The notes beneath the pieces were generated by a model that was not told where the DNA came from, did not search any database, and saw nothing but the letters and a program-made list of their open reading frames with translations. From NCBI RefSeq assembly GCF_003234855.1, contig NZ_QKTO01000001.1, forward strand, positions 372,001 to 436,000: a stretch of 64,000 nt of DNA. Reading direction: 5' to 3'. A program made the translations under genes and the position numbers. Origin of the DNA: Curtobacterium sp. MCBD17_032 (GTDB lineage Bacteria > Actinomycetota > Actinomycetes > Actinomycetales > Microbacteriaceae). Positions 7,677-15,912 of this stretch are shown here, piece after piece. Position 1 is the stretch's first letter, and each line of letters opens with the position of its first letter.

Positions 7677-8744
7677 TCAGTCGCTCATCGACACCACGAC
7701 CTTGCGGGCGGAGACGCCGTCCCGCAGCGTCCTCAGGGCGCCGGGGAGGGCCTCCAGTCCGTGTCCGACGACCATCGCCTCCGGGGCCGCGCGGAAGCGT
7801 CCGTCGGCCAGCGCCGCGGGCAGGAAGTCGCGGAAGACGGCCGGACCGACGGGGGAGACCACCGGTGTCCCACCCCAGATCGCGGAGACGCGGATGCCGC
7901 GGAGGCGGGCGATCCGCGACCGCACCGCGGTCACCGGGTCCGGGTAGGCGGACGCGATGCGCTTCGCGCCGGGCGCACGACGGGTGATCCGCAGGGCGTG
8001 CCCGAGTGACCCGCTACCGATCGCGATCGTGCCCGCGAGCCGCCGACCCCGCAGTGCCGCGACGACCTCGGCGTCCACGTCGTCGTCCCGGTAGTCGAGG
8101 ACGGTCTCGGCGCCGAGGGAGCGGATCAGCTCGTGGTTCGCCCGGCCGGCCGTGGCGACCACCGTGTAGCCGCTCGCGCGGGCGAGCTGGACGGCGTTGG
8201 ACCCGACGCTCGTCGACGCGCCCCAGACGAGGACGACCTCGTCGGTCCGGTCCGCACCGTCGGCGGGCAGGGGGAGCGCGAGCTGGTCGGCTTCGTACAG
8301 GCCGGCCGCCGCGGTCGCCAGGGCGAGCGGCAGGACGGCCGCCTGCTCGAAGGACAGGTCCTCCGGGAGGCGCGTCGTGACGCGCTCCAGGACCGTCACG
8401 ATCCGCTGGAACCCGCCTTCGGCCCCGCTGTTCCGCGGCTTCTCCTGTCCCGCGGCGAAGGCGGTCACCCGGTCGCCCACCGCGAGGTCGGTGACGTCCG
8501 GTCCGACGGCGAGGACCTCGCCGGCGACGTCGCTGCCGAGGACGGTGGGGAAGCGCACCCAGGGGGTCACGAGGCGCCGGAGCGGTCCCGTGATCGCGTC
8601 GACCGGGTTCACCGCCACAGCACGGACGCGGACGACGACCTGGCCGGCGGCGGGGGTCGGCACCGGGGTGGAGCGGACCTCGAAGGGGCCACGGGGACTG
8701 AGCAGGAACAGTGCTGCGTTCGTGGTGGGGCCGTCGGTGGTCAT
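7677..8744 (-). CDS. zinc-independent MDR family NAD(P)H:quinone oxidoreductase-like protein
   Basis: The 355-residue protein starts at ATG 8744 with GGAG upstream. It has the GroES-like N-terminal domain (VRAVAVNPVDAITG, VLGSDVAGEVLAVG) and a nucleotide-binding motif (VLVWGASTSVGSNAVQLA). The catalytic and structural zinc ligands of alcohol dehydrogenases are absent, which points to the quinone oxidoreductase/enoyl reductase branch that reduces activated double bonds with NAD(P)H. It is divergent to a TetR gene and separated from it by a palindromic operator, so it is probably repressed by that regulator. Confidence 0.88.
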   Translation of the reverse strand: MTTDGPTTNAALFLLSPRGPFEVRSTPVPTPAAGQVVVRVRAVAVNPVDAITGPLRRLVTPWVRFPTVLGSDVAGEVLAVGPDVTDLAVGDRVTAFAAGQEKPRNSGAEGGFQRIVTVLERVTTRLPEDLSFEQAAVLPLALATAAAGLYEADQLALPLPADGADRTDEVVLVWGASTSVGSNAVQLARASGYTVVATAGRANHELIRSLGAETVLDYRDDDVDAEVVAALRGRRLAGTIAIGSGSLGHALRITRRAPGAKRIASAYPDPVTAVRSRIARLRGIRVSAIWGGTPVVSPVGPAVFRDFLPAALADGRFRAAPEAMVVGHGLEALPGALRTLRDGVSARKVVVSMSD

Positions 8745-8778
8745 GCGAGCTCCTCGCTCTCCGGGTGTCGATCGACGT

Positions 8779-8820
8779 GATGACACGCGATGTCATCGTA
8801 CGCCTCATAACACGACGTGT
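8779..8820. promoter_or_regulatory. probable TetR operator between divergent MDR and tetR genes
   Basis: A perfect palindrome, GATGACA-N5-TGTCATC, covers 8779-8797. A second dyad, ACACG-A-CGTGT, lies at 8810-8820. Both sit between the two divergent starts; the second is just upstream of the TACCAT box (8828-8833) of the TetR gene. This is the classic place for autoregulation. Confidence 0.65.
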
Positions 8821-8839
8821 CGTCAGCTACCATCGGACG

Positions 8840-9385
8840 ATGCGATGGGCTCCGGATGCACGAGGACGACTCGAGCGCGCCGCGTTCGAGCTCTTCGCCG
8901 AGCAGGGGTTCGCCGCGACGACCGTGCCGCAGATCACCGCGCGCGCCGGTCTGACGACCCGGACGTTCTTCCGGCACTTCGCCGACAAGCGTGAGGTCGT
9001 GTTCGCCGGGTCCGAGATCCCCGAGACCGCAGCACGACTGATCACCGACGCATCGGCGGACCTCGAGCCGATGCAGGTCGTCCGGCACGTGCTGCACCAG
9101 GTCGCGGCGGCGCGCTTCGACGGCAACCACGAGCAGACCGCCGCCTGGCGCCGGGTCATCGAGGGGAACGACGACCTCCGCGACCGGGACGCCCGCAAGC
9201 GGTCCGACCTGGTCCGGGCTGCGCAGGCCGCCTTCGTCGAGCGGGGTGAGACCCCACTGCAGGCGACCGTCGTCGCCGAGGTCGGCGTGCTCGTGTTCCA
9301 GGTCGCGCTCGAACGGTGGGCAGCTGGGACGGGGGAGCGGTCGTTGACGGAGACGATCGACGAGGTGTCCGCCGCGCTGCCCTGA
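8840..9385 (+). CDS. TetR family transcriptional regulator
   Basis: ATG 8840 follows a TACCAT box by 6 bases, suggesting a leaderless message. The 181-residue protein has the TetR helix-turn-helix at about residues 10-52 (AAFELFAEQGFAATTVPQI, TTRTFFRHFADKREVVFAG). The C-terminal ligand domain is not assignable. It is transcribed away from the quinone oxidoreductase-like gene, and the two share a perfect palindrome; repression of both genes, relieved by a reactive small molecule, is likely but inferred. Confidence 0.9.
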   Translation: MRWAPDARGRLERAAFELFAEQGFAATTVPQITARAGLTTRTFFRHFADKREVVFAGSEIPETAARLITDASADLEPMQVVRHVLHQVAAARFDGNHEQTAAWRRVIEGNDDLRDRDARKRSDLVRAAQAAFVERGETPLQATVVAEVGVLVFQVALERWAAGTGERSLTETIDEVSAALP

Positions 9386-9422
9386 CGGTTGCGCACGCGG
9401 CCCGGATGGGAGAATCGTCCGC

Positions 9423-10460
9423 ATGCGCGCCGTCACCTTCGACACCTTCTCCGCGATGCCCGCCGTCACCGAGGTCCCCGATCCGGAGTGCCCCGCGCAT
9501 GCCGCCGTGGTCCGCGTGGTCGCGACCGGGGTCTGCCGCAGTGACTGGCACGCCTGGCACGGGCACGACGACACGGTGTCGCTGCCGCACGTCCCCGGAC
9601 ACGAGTTCGTCGGCGTCGTCGAGCGGGTCGGTGAGGACGTCCGGCAGTGGCAGTCCGACGCACGCGTCACCGCCCCGTTCGTGAACGCGTGCGGCACCTG
9701 CCCCACGTGCGTCGCCGGCCGCCAGAGCATCTGCCCGGACCAGACCCAGCCGGGCTTCGACCGCCCCGGGTCCTTCGCCGAGTACGTCGTCGTGCACCAC
9801 GCGGACACGAACCTCGTCGCCGTGCCGGACGCCGTCGACGACGCCACCGCCGCCGGCCTCGGGTGCCGGTTCGCGACCGCCTACCGCGCGGTCGTGGACC
9901 GTGCCCGCACCGCTCCCGGCGAGCACGTCGTCGTGTTCGGCTGCGGGGGCGTCGGGCTCTCGGCGATCGTCGTCGCGGTGTCCCGCGGTGCGCGGGTGGT
10001 CGCGGTGGACGTCTCCGCCGAGGCGCTCGCCCTCGCCGCGACGCTCGGCGCCACCACCACGGTCGACGCCCACCACGACGACGTCGACGAGCGGATCCGG
10101 ACGGCCACGGACGGTGGCGCGCACGTCGTGGTCGAGGCACTCGGACGGGCCGCCCTGGTGCGGCAGGGCATCGCCGCACTCCGCCCCGGCGGACGACACG
10201 TGCAGGTCGGGCTCCTCGCGGGCGAGGACGCCACCCCGCAGGTCGACCTCGGCCGCGTCATCGGCCTCGAGCTCGAACTGCTCGGCAGCCACGGCATGTC
10301 CGCGCACGAGTACCCGGCGATGCTCGCCGAGATCGCCGCGGGCCGCCTCGACCCGGCACCGCTGGTCGGACGGACGATCGGGCTCGAGGAGGTGCCTGTC
10401 GCGCTCGCCGCGATGGACCGGCCCGCGACGGCGGCGGGCACGACGGTCGTCGTCCTGTAG
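9423..10460 (+). CDS. zinc-dependent alcohol dehydrogenase family protein
   Basis: The 345-residue MDR enzyme has the catalytic zinc ligands (GVCRSDWHAWHG near residue 36 and PGHEFVG near 58) and the four-Cys structural zinc lobe (CGTCPTCVAGRQSIC, about 89-103). The Rossmann motif is VVVFGCGGVGLSAIV at about 165-179, followed by an acidic VAVDVS that favours NAD over NADP. The substrate is an alcohol or aldehyde of unknown nature. It lies 37 bases after the TetR gene and may be cotranscribed with it. Two tandem terminators follow. Confidence 0.9.
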   Translation: MRAVTFDTFSAMPAVTEVPDPECPAHAAVVRVVATGVCRSDWHAWHGHDDTVSLPHVPGHEFVGVVERVGEDVRQWQSDARVTAPFVNACGTCPTCVAGRQSICPDQTQPGFDRPGSFAEYVVVHHADTNLVAVPDAVDDATAAGLGCRFATAYRAVVDRARTAPGEHVVVFGCGGVGLSAIVVAVSRGARVVAVDVSAEALALAATLGATTTVDAHHDDVDERIRTATDGGAHVVVEALGRAALVRQGIAALRPGGRHVQVGLLAGEDATPQVDLGRVIGLELELLGSHGMSAHEYPAMLAEIAAGRLDPAPLVGRTIGLEEVPVALAAMDRPATAAGTTVVVL

Positions 10461-10589
10461 TCGCGACCGCGTCGCGGACGTGAGGCGCGTGGCCAGGCCG
10501 GGCCGGGCCTCCCGTCCGCCTGTGGTCGCGACCGCGTCGTGGACGGGAGGCGCGTGGCCAGGCCGGGACGGGCCTCCCGTCCGCGGTGG
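10460..10589. repeat. tandem duplication of a 65-bp terminator unit
   Basis: Two 65-bp units (10460-10524 and 10525-10589) differ at only a handful of bases; a shorter degenerate third copy begins at about 10590. Each unit can form a hairpin. In the second, GGACGGGAGGC at 10541-10551 pairs with GCCTCCCGTCC at 10572-10582. The stem core is the one used by other terminators in this window. The array ends the zinc alcohol dehydrogenase transcript. Confidence 0.8.
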
Positions 10590-10702
10590 CGACCGCCTGC
10601 GTGACGGGGGCCAGGCCGGACACGGACCAGCGGCACGCGGCAAGCTGGAGCAGGCGTCGGTCCCGGAGGGGGACCGTCGCCCGCAGACCGGGGGAGTGAC
10701 AC

Positions 10703-11470
10703 GTGGACGACGACCAGCGGCCGGACACGACCTGCGCCGAACGCACGGCGTGGGTAGGCCGTCGCGCGTCCGTCCTGGCGATCGCGACCGTGACCATCGC
10801 GCTGCTCACCGGATGTGTCCCCATCATCAGCGGGCCCTCGCCGGCACCGTCCCGCAGCGACGTCTCGGTCACGAACGGCGTGCGCCACACCGGTCCGGCA
10901 CCCACGGCGATGAGCCGCCGAGACGGCGTCGAGACCTGGGACCTGACCGGGCCACCCTCCGTCGAGGCGTTCGGCATCCGGACCGAGGGGGCCAGCCCCT
11001 TCGTCGGCGCCTACTCGGCCACGACACCGGGAGGTCGGCCCGTCCGGTTCCTGCTGCCCGGAGGCCGGGAGGTCCGCGTCACCGCGACCGAGGTGATCTT
11101 CGACGCGCTGGACAACGACGAGGAGATGACCGACCGATCGGGCGAGGTGACCCTGCCCGAGGGGCGGTCGTTCCACCTCGACGTCCACACCGTGCCGGTG
11201 GACGGTGCCGCGGCAGGCGTCGCCGGGTACCGCGACGTGCTCCGGCAGCTCGACCTGCCGGAGACCTCGGTCAGTGAACTCGAGGAGAAGGTCGCCTCGG
11301 CCGACTCGATCGACCCGGTGGAAGCGTCACAACAGATCGGCGCCGGCATCAGCGTGCCGACGTCGGGTGGCCTCGACTTCGGCGTGAGTTCGACGTTCCG
11401 GCCGAACGACGAGCCGCCGCTGTTCGCCCTCCGGCTCTCCGGCGCGTGGGACGCGGTAGCGATCCCGTGA
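10703..11470 (+). CDS. hypothetical lipoprotein
   Basis: GTG 10703 has a GGGGGAG site 6 bases upstream. The 255-residue product has a lipoprotein signal: a basic start, a hydrophobic core (ASVLAIATVTIALLTGC) and a lipobox Cys at about residue 38. After a Ser/Pro-rich linker comes a beta-rich domain with no recognised family. It is expected to be anchored on the outer face of the cell membrane. It stands alone, 39 bases before the GntR-led operon on the same strand. Confidence 0.75.
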   Translation: MDDDQRPDTTCAERTAWVGRRASVLAIATVTIALLTGCVPIISGPSPAPSRSDVSVTNGVRHTGPAPTAMSRRDGVETWDLTGPPSVEAFGIRTEGASPFVGAYSATTPGGRPVRFLLPGGREVRVTATEVIFDALDNDEEMTDRSGEVTLPEGRSFHLDVHTVPVDGAAAGVAGYRDVLRQLDLPETSVSELEEKVASADSIDPVEASQQIGAGISVPTSGGLDFGVSSTFRPNDEPPLFALRLSGAWDAVAIP

Positions 11471-11490
11471 ACTCGACTGGACAGGTCTTG

Positions 11491-11502
11491 TACATGTAGT
11501 CT
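11491..11502 (+). promoter_or_regulatory. GntR operator overlapping a leaderless -10 box
   Basis: The palindrome TACATGTA (11491-11498), within CTTGTACATGTAG, overlaps TAGTCT (11497-11502), which ends 7 bases before the GntR start codon. GntR proteins bind short symmetric sites of this kind, so autoregulation of the whole operon is likely. Confidence 0.55.
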
Positions 11503-11509
11503 CTCCTGC

Positions 11510-12220
11510 ATGCCCGTCCCACCGAAGCGACGCCTGGTCGCCGACGCCCTCCGCGACGCGATCGCGTCGGGCCGGTACGTGCCTGGGCAGCGACTGCCCG
11601 GTGAGCACGACCTGGCGGAGCGGTTCGCGGTGAGCCGCGGCACCGTCCGTGCGGCCCTCGCCGACCTGGCGGACGAGGAGTACATCGCGATCCGCGGCGG
11701 CATCGGCTCGGTCGTCACGTTCGACGGCGCTGCGCTCGACCCCAGGAGCGGCTGGGCTCGGTCCCTCGAGGCGACCGGCACCGAGGTCGCCGTCCGCGTC
11801 CTCCGGATCGCCGCGGTGAGTGCACCGGCGCTCGCCGCCGAGCTCGGGCTCGACGACGCGGACTTCATCGCCGTCGACCGCGTCCGCCACGTGGCCGGGG
11901 GACCGGACATCTCCCTGGAACGCAGCCTGGTGCCGCCGTACGGGAGGCTCGCCCGCGCCGTCGACGAGGGACTCGTCGACGGGTCGCTCACCGCCACCAT
12001 CGCGGAGACGGGCCTGGTGCCGGCGCTCGCCGAACAGTGGGTCGACGTGCTCCCGCTGACCGAGGAGGAGGCGGTGCTCCTCCACAGGACCGCCGGGGAG
12101 CCCTTCCTCCACAGTCGACGCGTCTCGCGCACGGCCGACGGCACGTTCGTGGAGGCTGTCGACAGCCTGCTCGACCCGAGCCGGTTCCGCATCCACATGA
12201 CCTTCGGGAGCGCACGATGA
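11510..12220 (+). CDS. GntR family regulator with UTRA ligand domain (YegW-like)
   Basis: The 236-residue protein has the GntR winged helix at about residues 8-70 (LRDAIASGRYVPGQRLPGEHDLAERFAVSRGTVR) followed by a UTRA effector domain of the HutC/YegW type. It starts at ATG 11510, 7 bases after a TAGTCT box. Its stop overlaps the start of the ADP-ribosylglycohydrolase-like gene (ATGA), so the regulator is the first gene of the four-gene operon. The inducer is probably the compound imported by the permease or its breakdown product. Confidence 0.92.
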   Translation: MPVPPKRRLVADALRDAIASGRYVPGQRLPGEHDLAERFAVSRGTVRAALADLADEEYIAIRGGIGSVVTFDGAALDPRSGWARSLEATGTEVAVRVLRIAAVSAPALAAELGLDDADFIAVDRVRHVAGGPDISLERSLVPPYGRLARAVDEGLVDGSLTATIAETGLVPALAEQWVDVLPLTEEEAVLLHRTAGEPFLHSRRVSRTADGTFVEAVDSLLDPSRFRIHMTFGSAR

Positions 12221-13242
12221 CGACGACGAGCACCGCCGCCGAGCACGCCCTCGCCGCCTTCCGGGGCCTGGCGATCGGCGACGCGCTCGGGATGCCGACG
12301 CAGTCGATGTCGCTCGAGCAGATCCGCACCGACCACGGCGTGGTCGACGGGTTCGTCGACGCCGGGCCGAACCAGCGCATCGCCCACGGCATGCCGGCCG
12401 CGAGCATCACCGACGACACCGAGCAGGCCGTCCTCGTCGCCGAGCTGCTCGTGCAGGGACAGGGCCGGCTCGACCCGGTCGGGTTCGCCCGGGCACTCAT
12501 CGACTGGGAGCGGACGATGGCGGCCAAGGGCTCGCTCGACCTGCTCGGTCCGAGCACGAAGACCGCCGTGCAGCGGATCCTCGACGGCGTCCCCGCGTCC
12601 GAAGCCGGGTCGACGGGCACGACGAACGGTGCCGCGATGCGGATCACCCCGGTCGGGATCGCGACGCCGCTCGGGACCGGTGCCGCCGGGCTCGTCGGCC
12701 TGGTGGACGCCGTGCAGGACGCCTGCCGCGTCACCCACGACACCGGGCTCGGCATCGCCGGGGCCAGTGCGGTCGCGGCAGCGGTCTCGGCCGGCATCGA
12801 CGGTGCCAGCCGCGCCGAGGCCCTCGACGTCGCCGTGGCCGCGGCCCGGATCGGCGAGACCCGCGGCCACTGGGTCGCAGGCGGTTCGATCGCCGATCGC
12901 ACCGAGTGGGCACGCGGGTACCTGACCACGGTCCCCGATGCCGAGCGGATCGACGTCGTGTCCGGCCTGATCGGCACGAGTGTCGCGTCGCAGGAGTCCG
13001 TCGTCGCCGCGCTCGCACTCGTGGCGCTCGACCTCGACCCCTGGCGGACCGTCTGCACGGCAGCGAGCATCGGTGGCGACACCGACACGATCGCCGCCAT
13101 GGCCGGTGCGGTCCTCGGTGCCGTGCACGGCTCCGCGGCCTGGTCCGCCGATGCCGTCCGGCAGGTGGAGACCGTCAACGACCTGCACCTCGAGCAGCTC
13201 ACCGAGCAGCTTCTCGACCTCCGCACCGGCACCCGCCGGTAG
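12217..13242 (+). CDS. ADP-ribosylglycohydrolase family protein (YegU-like)
   Basis: The 341-residue protein has the family's magnesium-binding motifs: GLAIGDALGMPTQ near the start, TDDTEQA at about 62-68, and GGDTDTIAAMAGAVLGA near 285-300. Family members cleave N-glycosidic bonds of ADP-ribose attached to proteins, nucleic acids or small molecules. Between a GntR regulator, a base/nucleoside-type permease and a sugar kinase, a role as hydrolase of an imported N-riboside is more plausible than protein demodification; this is inference. The start ATG 12217 overlaps the GntR stop by 4 bases. A GC-rich hairpin follows. Confidence 0.88.
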   Translation: MTTTSTAAEHALAAFRGLAIGDALGMPTQSMSLEQIRTDHGVVDGFVDAGPNQRIAHGMPAASITDDTEQAVLVAELLVQGQGRLDPVGFARALIDWERTMAAKGSLDLLGPSTKTAVQRILDGVPASEAGSTGTTNGAAMRITPVGIATPLGTGAAGLVGLVDAVQDACRVTHDTGLGIAGASAVAAAVSAGIDGASRAEALDVAVAAARIGETRGHWVAGGSIADRTEWARGYLTTVPDAERIDVVSGLIGTSVASQESVVAALALVALDLDPWRTVCTAASIGGDTDTIAAMAGAVLGAVHGSAAWSADAVRQVETVNDLHLEQLTEQLLDLRTGTRR

Positions 13243-13254
13243 CGGTCCCCGACC

Positions 13255-13289
13255 GCCGGGCGGCGGTTCCCCCCTTGCCGCCGCCCGGC
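13255..13289 (+). terminator. intercistronic hairpin between hydrolase and permease genes
   Basis: A perfect 12-bp stem (13255-13266 with 13278-13289) and an 11-base loop lie 13 bases after the hydrolase stop and 39 bases before the permease start. It could be a partial terminator or an RNA-stabilising element that lowers permease expression. Confidence 0.5.
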
Positions 13290-13327
13290 TTCCCCCTCGC
13301 ACCCTTCCGATGACGTAAGAGGACCAG

Positions 13328-14833
13328 ATGACGAGCACCCCGACCGACGCCACCACCCGCGCCGGGACCCTGACCACCGTCGAGCAGCGGGGCATCGAGC
13401 CGGTGCCGGCCGCCGAGCGCACCGGGACGCCCGGCGCGCTGTTCTGGGTCTGGTTCGCCGCGAACATCTCGATCCTCGGTCTGCCCCTCGGAGCCACCCT
13501 CGTCGCCTTCCAGGGGCTGACGGTCTGGCAGGCGCTGCTCGTCGCGGTGATCGGTGCCGCCGGCTCGTTCGCCGTGGTCGGCGTCATCTCGATCGCCGGA
13601 CGGCGCGGGGGAGCGCCCGGTCTGACCCTGAGCCGCGCCGTGTTCGGCGTCCGCGGCAACGTCGGCCCCACGTTCATCTCGCTCCTCAGCCGTCTGGGCT
13701 GGGAGACCGTGAACACCACGACTGCGGCGTTCGTCCTGCTGTCGCTGTTCACGATCCTGTTCGGGACGGACGGTGGGTCCAAGGCGCACCCGGCCATCAC
13801 GATCGTCGCGATCCTGGTCTTCGTCGCCGCCACCGTCCTCATCTCCGGACTCGGGCACGCGTTCATCGTGGCCGTGCAGAAGTGGGCCACGTGGGTCTTC
13901 GGCGCCCTGAACGTCTTCGTCGCGGTGTTCCTCGTCGCCCGCATCGACTGGGACGTGGTCGGTGCGCAGCCCGCCGGCCCGGTCGCCGCGATGGTCATCG
14001 GCATCGGGACGATCGCGGCCGGGACCGGCATCGGCTGGGCCACCGCGGGCGCCGACATCGCTCGGTACACCCGCACCAGCGTCCGCGCCGGCAAGCTCGT
14101 CGCCGCGAGTGCGGCCGGTGCGGGCATCCCGCTCGTCGTCCTGGTCGGGCTCGGCTCGCTGGTGTCCGCCGGCGACCCGACGCTGGCGCAGGCGGGCGAC
14201 CCGGTCGCCGCCATCCGCGACATGCTGCCGAGTTGGATGGCCGTGCCGTACCTGATCGCGGCGTTCGGCGGGTTGCTGCTGTCGAACCACCTGTCGGTGT
14301 ACTCGGCGAGCCTCACCACGCTGACCCTCGGGGTGAAGGTGCCGCGGGTGTGGGCCGTCGCGGTCGACGTCGTCATCACCACGCTGGGCGCGATGTACTT
14401 CATGCTCGTCGCCGACGGCTTCTACGCCCCGTTCATCACCTTCATCTCGGTGCTCGCCGTGCCGATCACCGCATGGCTCGGCGTATTCATCGCCGACATG
14501 GTCCGCCGCACCTGGTACGACCCGGTAGCGCTCCTCGACCTCCGCCGCGGCAGCCGCTACTGGTACGCCGGCGGGGTCGCCTGGCGGGCGGTCATCGCCT
14601 GGGTCGTCGCGATCGTCGTCGGCTTCCTGTTCACGAACGTCCAGGTGGGCGACGCCGACCCGGTGTTCGTCGGCGCGTTCTCGGACACGTGGATCGGCGC
14701 GAACGGCCTCGGCTGGGTCGTCACGTTCGTCGTCGCGGCCGCGGTCTACCTGCTCACCGGCGGACCCCGCGGCACGCTGCACGAGCAGCCCGACCAGTCC
14801 GCTCCGCTCCCGCACACCGAGCACACCGTCTGA
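13328..14833 (+). CDS. NCS1 family cytosine/purine/nucleoside-type permease
   Basis: The 501-residue membrane protein has about 12 hydrophobic segments and NCS1 features: LFWVWFAANISILGLPLGA in the first helix and the RRGGAPGLTLSRAVFGVRGN loop. GAGG lies upstream of ATG 13328. NCS1 carriers import nucleobases, hydantoins or related compounds with sodium or protons. The next gene starts inside its stop codon (TGATG). In E. coli yegTUVW a nucleoside MFS carrier fills this place. Confidence 0.9.
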   Translation: MTSTPTDATTRAGTLTTVEQRGIEPVPAAERTGTPGALFWVWFAANISILGLPLGATLVAFQGLTVWQALLVAVIGAAGSFAVVGVISIAGRRGGAPGLTLSRAVFGVRGNVGPTFISLLSRLGWETVNTTTAAFVLLSLFTILFGTDGGSKAHPAITIVAILVFVAATVLISGLGHAFIVAVQKWATWVFGALNVFVAVFLVARIDWDVVGAQPAGPVAAMVIGIGTIAAGTGIGWATAGADIARYTRTSVRAGKLVAASAAGAGIPLVVLVGLGSLVSAGDPTLAQAGDPVAAIRDMLPSWMAVPYLIAAFGGLLLSNHLSVYSASLTTLTLGVKVPRVWAVAVDVVITTLGAMYFMLVADGFYAPFITFISVLAVPITAWLGVFIADMVRRTWYDPVALLDLRRGSRYWYAGGVAWRAVIAWVVAIVVGFLFTNVQVGDADPVFVGAFSDTWIGANGLGWVVTFVVAAAVYLLTGGPRGTLHEQPDQSAPLPHTEHTV

Positions 14834-15753
14834 TGGGCCGCCTCGTCTCGGTCGGCAACGTCATCGTCGACATCGTGATGCGCATCGACGCGCTGCCCGA
14901 GCCGGGCGGGGACGTCATCGCCCGGGCGTCCGAGCTCACCGCCGGGGGTGGCCTGAACACCATGGTCGCCGCCCGTCGCGACGGGATGGACGTCGTGTTC
15001 GCCGGGCAGTACGGCACCGGCCCGTTCGGGGACGTCGTCCGTCGGGCCCTCGCCGACTCGGGTGTGACGGTCGTGCAGCCCGGACTCCCCGACGTCGACA
15101 GCGGGTACTGCGTGGCACTCGTGGACGCCACGACCGAGCGCACCTTCGTCACGAGCGTCGGCGCCGAGGGGCAGCTCACCCGGGCCGACCTCGACCGTGT
15201 CGACCTGCACGACGACGACACCGTCGTCGTGTCGGGCTACGGCCTGGCGCACCCGGTGAACGGCGCGGCGATCGCCGACTGGCTCCGCTCCGTGCCGGCG
15301 TCGGTCCGGGTGGTGTCCGACCCGTCGCCACTCGTCGACACCCTGCCGCCCGCGGTGTGGTCCGCCGTGTCGGCCCGGTCCGACGTCGTCAGCGCGAACA
15401 GCCGGGAGGCGCGGCTCCTGTCCCCGACCTCGGCCACCCTCGCCGAGGCCACCGCCGCGATCGCCTCCGCCGCCCGGGGCACCGCCCTGGTCCGGGACGG
15501 CGCGGCCGGCTGCTGGGTGGTCGAGGACGGCAGCGCTCCGGTCCTGGTCCCCGGGTTCCCCGTCGCCGCGGTCGACACCAACGGGGCGGGGGACGCACAC
15601 GCCGGCGTGCTGGTGGCGGCGCTGGGACGTGGGGCGGGCCTCCAGGACGCGGTCCGACGGGCCAACGCGGCGGCCGCGCTCGCGGTGACCCGGCCGGGGC
15701 CGGCGACGGCGCCGACGGCCGCGGAGACGGACGCGCTCCTCTCCGCCTCCTGA
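14833..15753 (+). CDS. PfkB/ribokinase family carbohydrate kinase (YegV-like)
   Basis: The 306-residue protein has the two PfkB signatures: an N-terminal GGGLNTMVAARR near residues 37-48 and the C-terminal DTNGAGDAHAGVL, whose GAGD Asp is the catalytic base. The start shares one base with the permease stop (TGATG), so translation is coupled. The expected reaction is ATP-dependent phosphorylation of ribose or a nucleoside released or imported by the preceding gene products. It ends the operon; a weak hairpin follows at 15756. Confidence 0.9.
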   Translation: MGRLVSVGNVIVDIVMRIDALPEPGGDVIARASELTAGGGLNTMVAARRDGMDVVFAGQYGTGPFGDVVRRALADSGVTVVQPGLPDVDSGYCVALVDATTERTFVTSVGAEGQLTRADLDRVDLHDDDTVVVSGYGLAHPVNGAAIADWLRSVPASVRVVSDPSPLVDTLPPAVWSAVSARSDVVSANSREARLLSPTSATLAEATAAIASAARGTALVRDGAAGCWVVEDGSAPVLVPGFPVAAVDTNGAGDAHAGVLVAALGRGAGLQDAVRRANAAAALAVTRPGPATAPTAAETDALLSAS

Positions 15754-15755
15754 GC

Positions 15756-15776
15756 ACGACCCGTCGGGACGGTCGT
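15756..15776 (+). terminator. probable terminator of the GntR-hydrolase-permease-kinase operon
   Basis: ACGACCCGTC pairs with GACGGTCGT with one bulged base, just after the kinase stop codon. Confidence 0.4.
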
Positions 15777-15912
15777 CCGCGTTCTCCGGCCCAGCCGTCG
15801 GCGGCGTGTTTCCCGGCCGTCAAGTGTTCGTTACGACCCCGTTTCCGGGGGTCAGCGGACTCGAAGGAACCTCGAAGCTGTCTCCTGAGAACCCCTTCAC
15901 TCGAGGAGACCC

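Noticed and set aside
10460-10589. CRISPR-like repeat
   Set aside because: Units are directly adjacent without spacers, each forms a terminator hairpin, and no cas gene is present.
11011-14403. 1130-codon open frame on the minus strand
   Set aside because: It lies antisense to the lipoprotein, GntR, hydrolase and permease genes, whose motifs are clear; the long frame is a codon-bias artefact of high GC.
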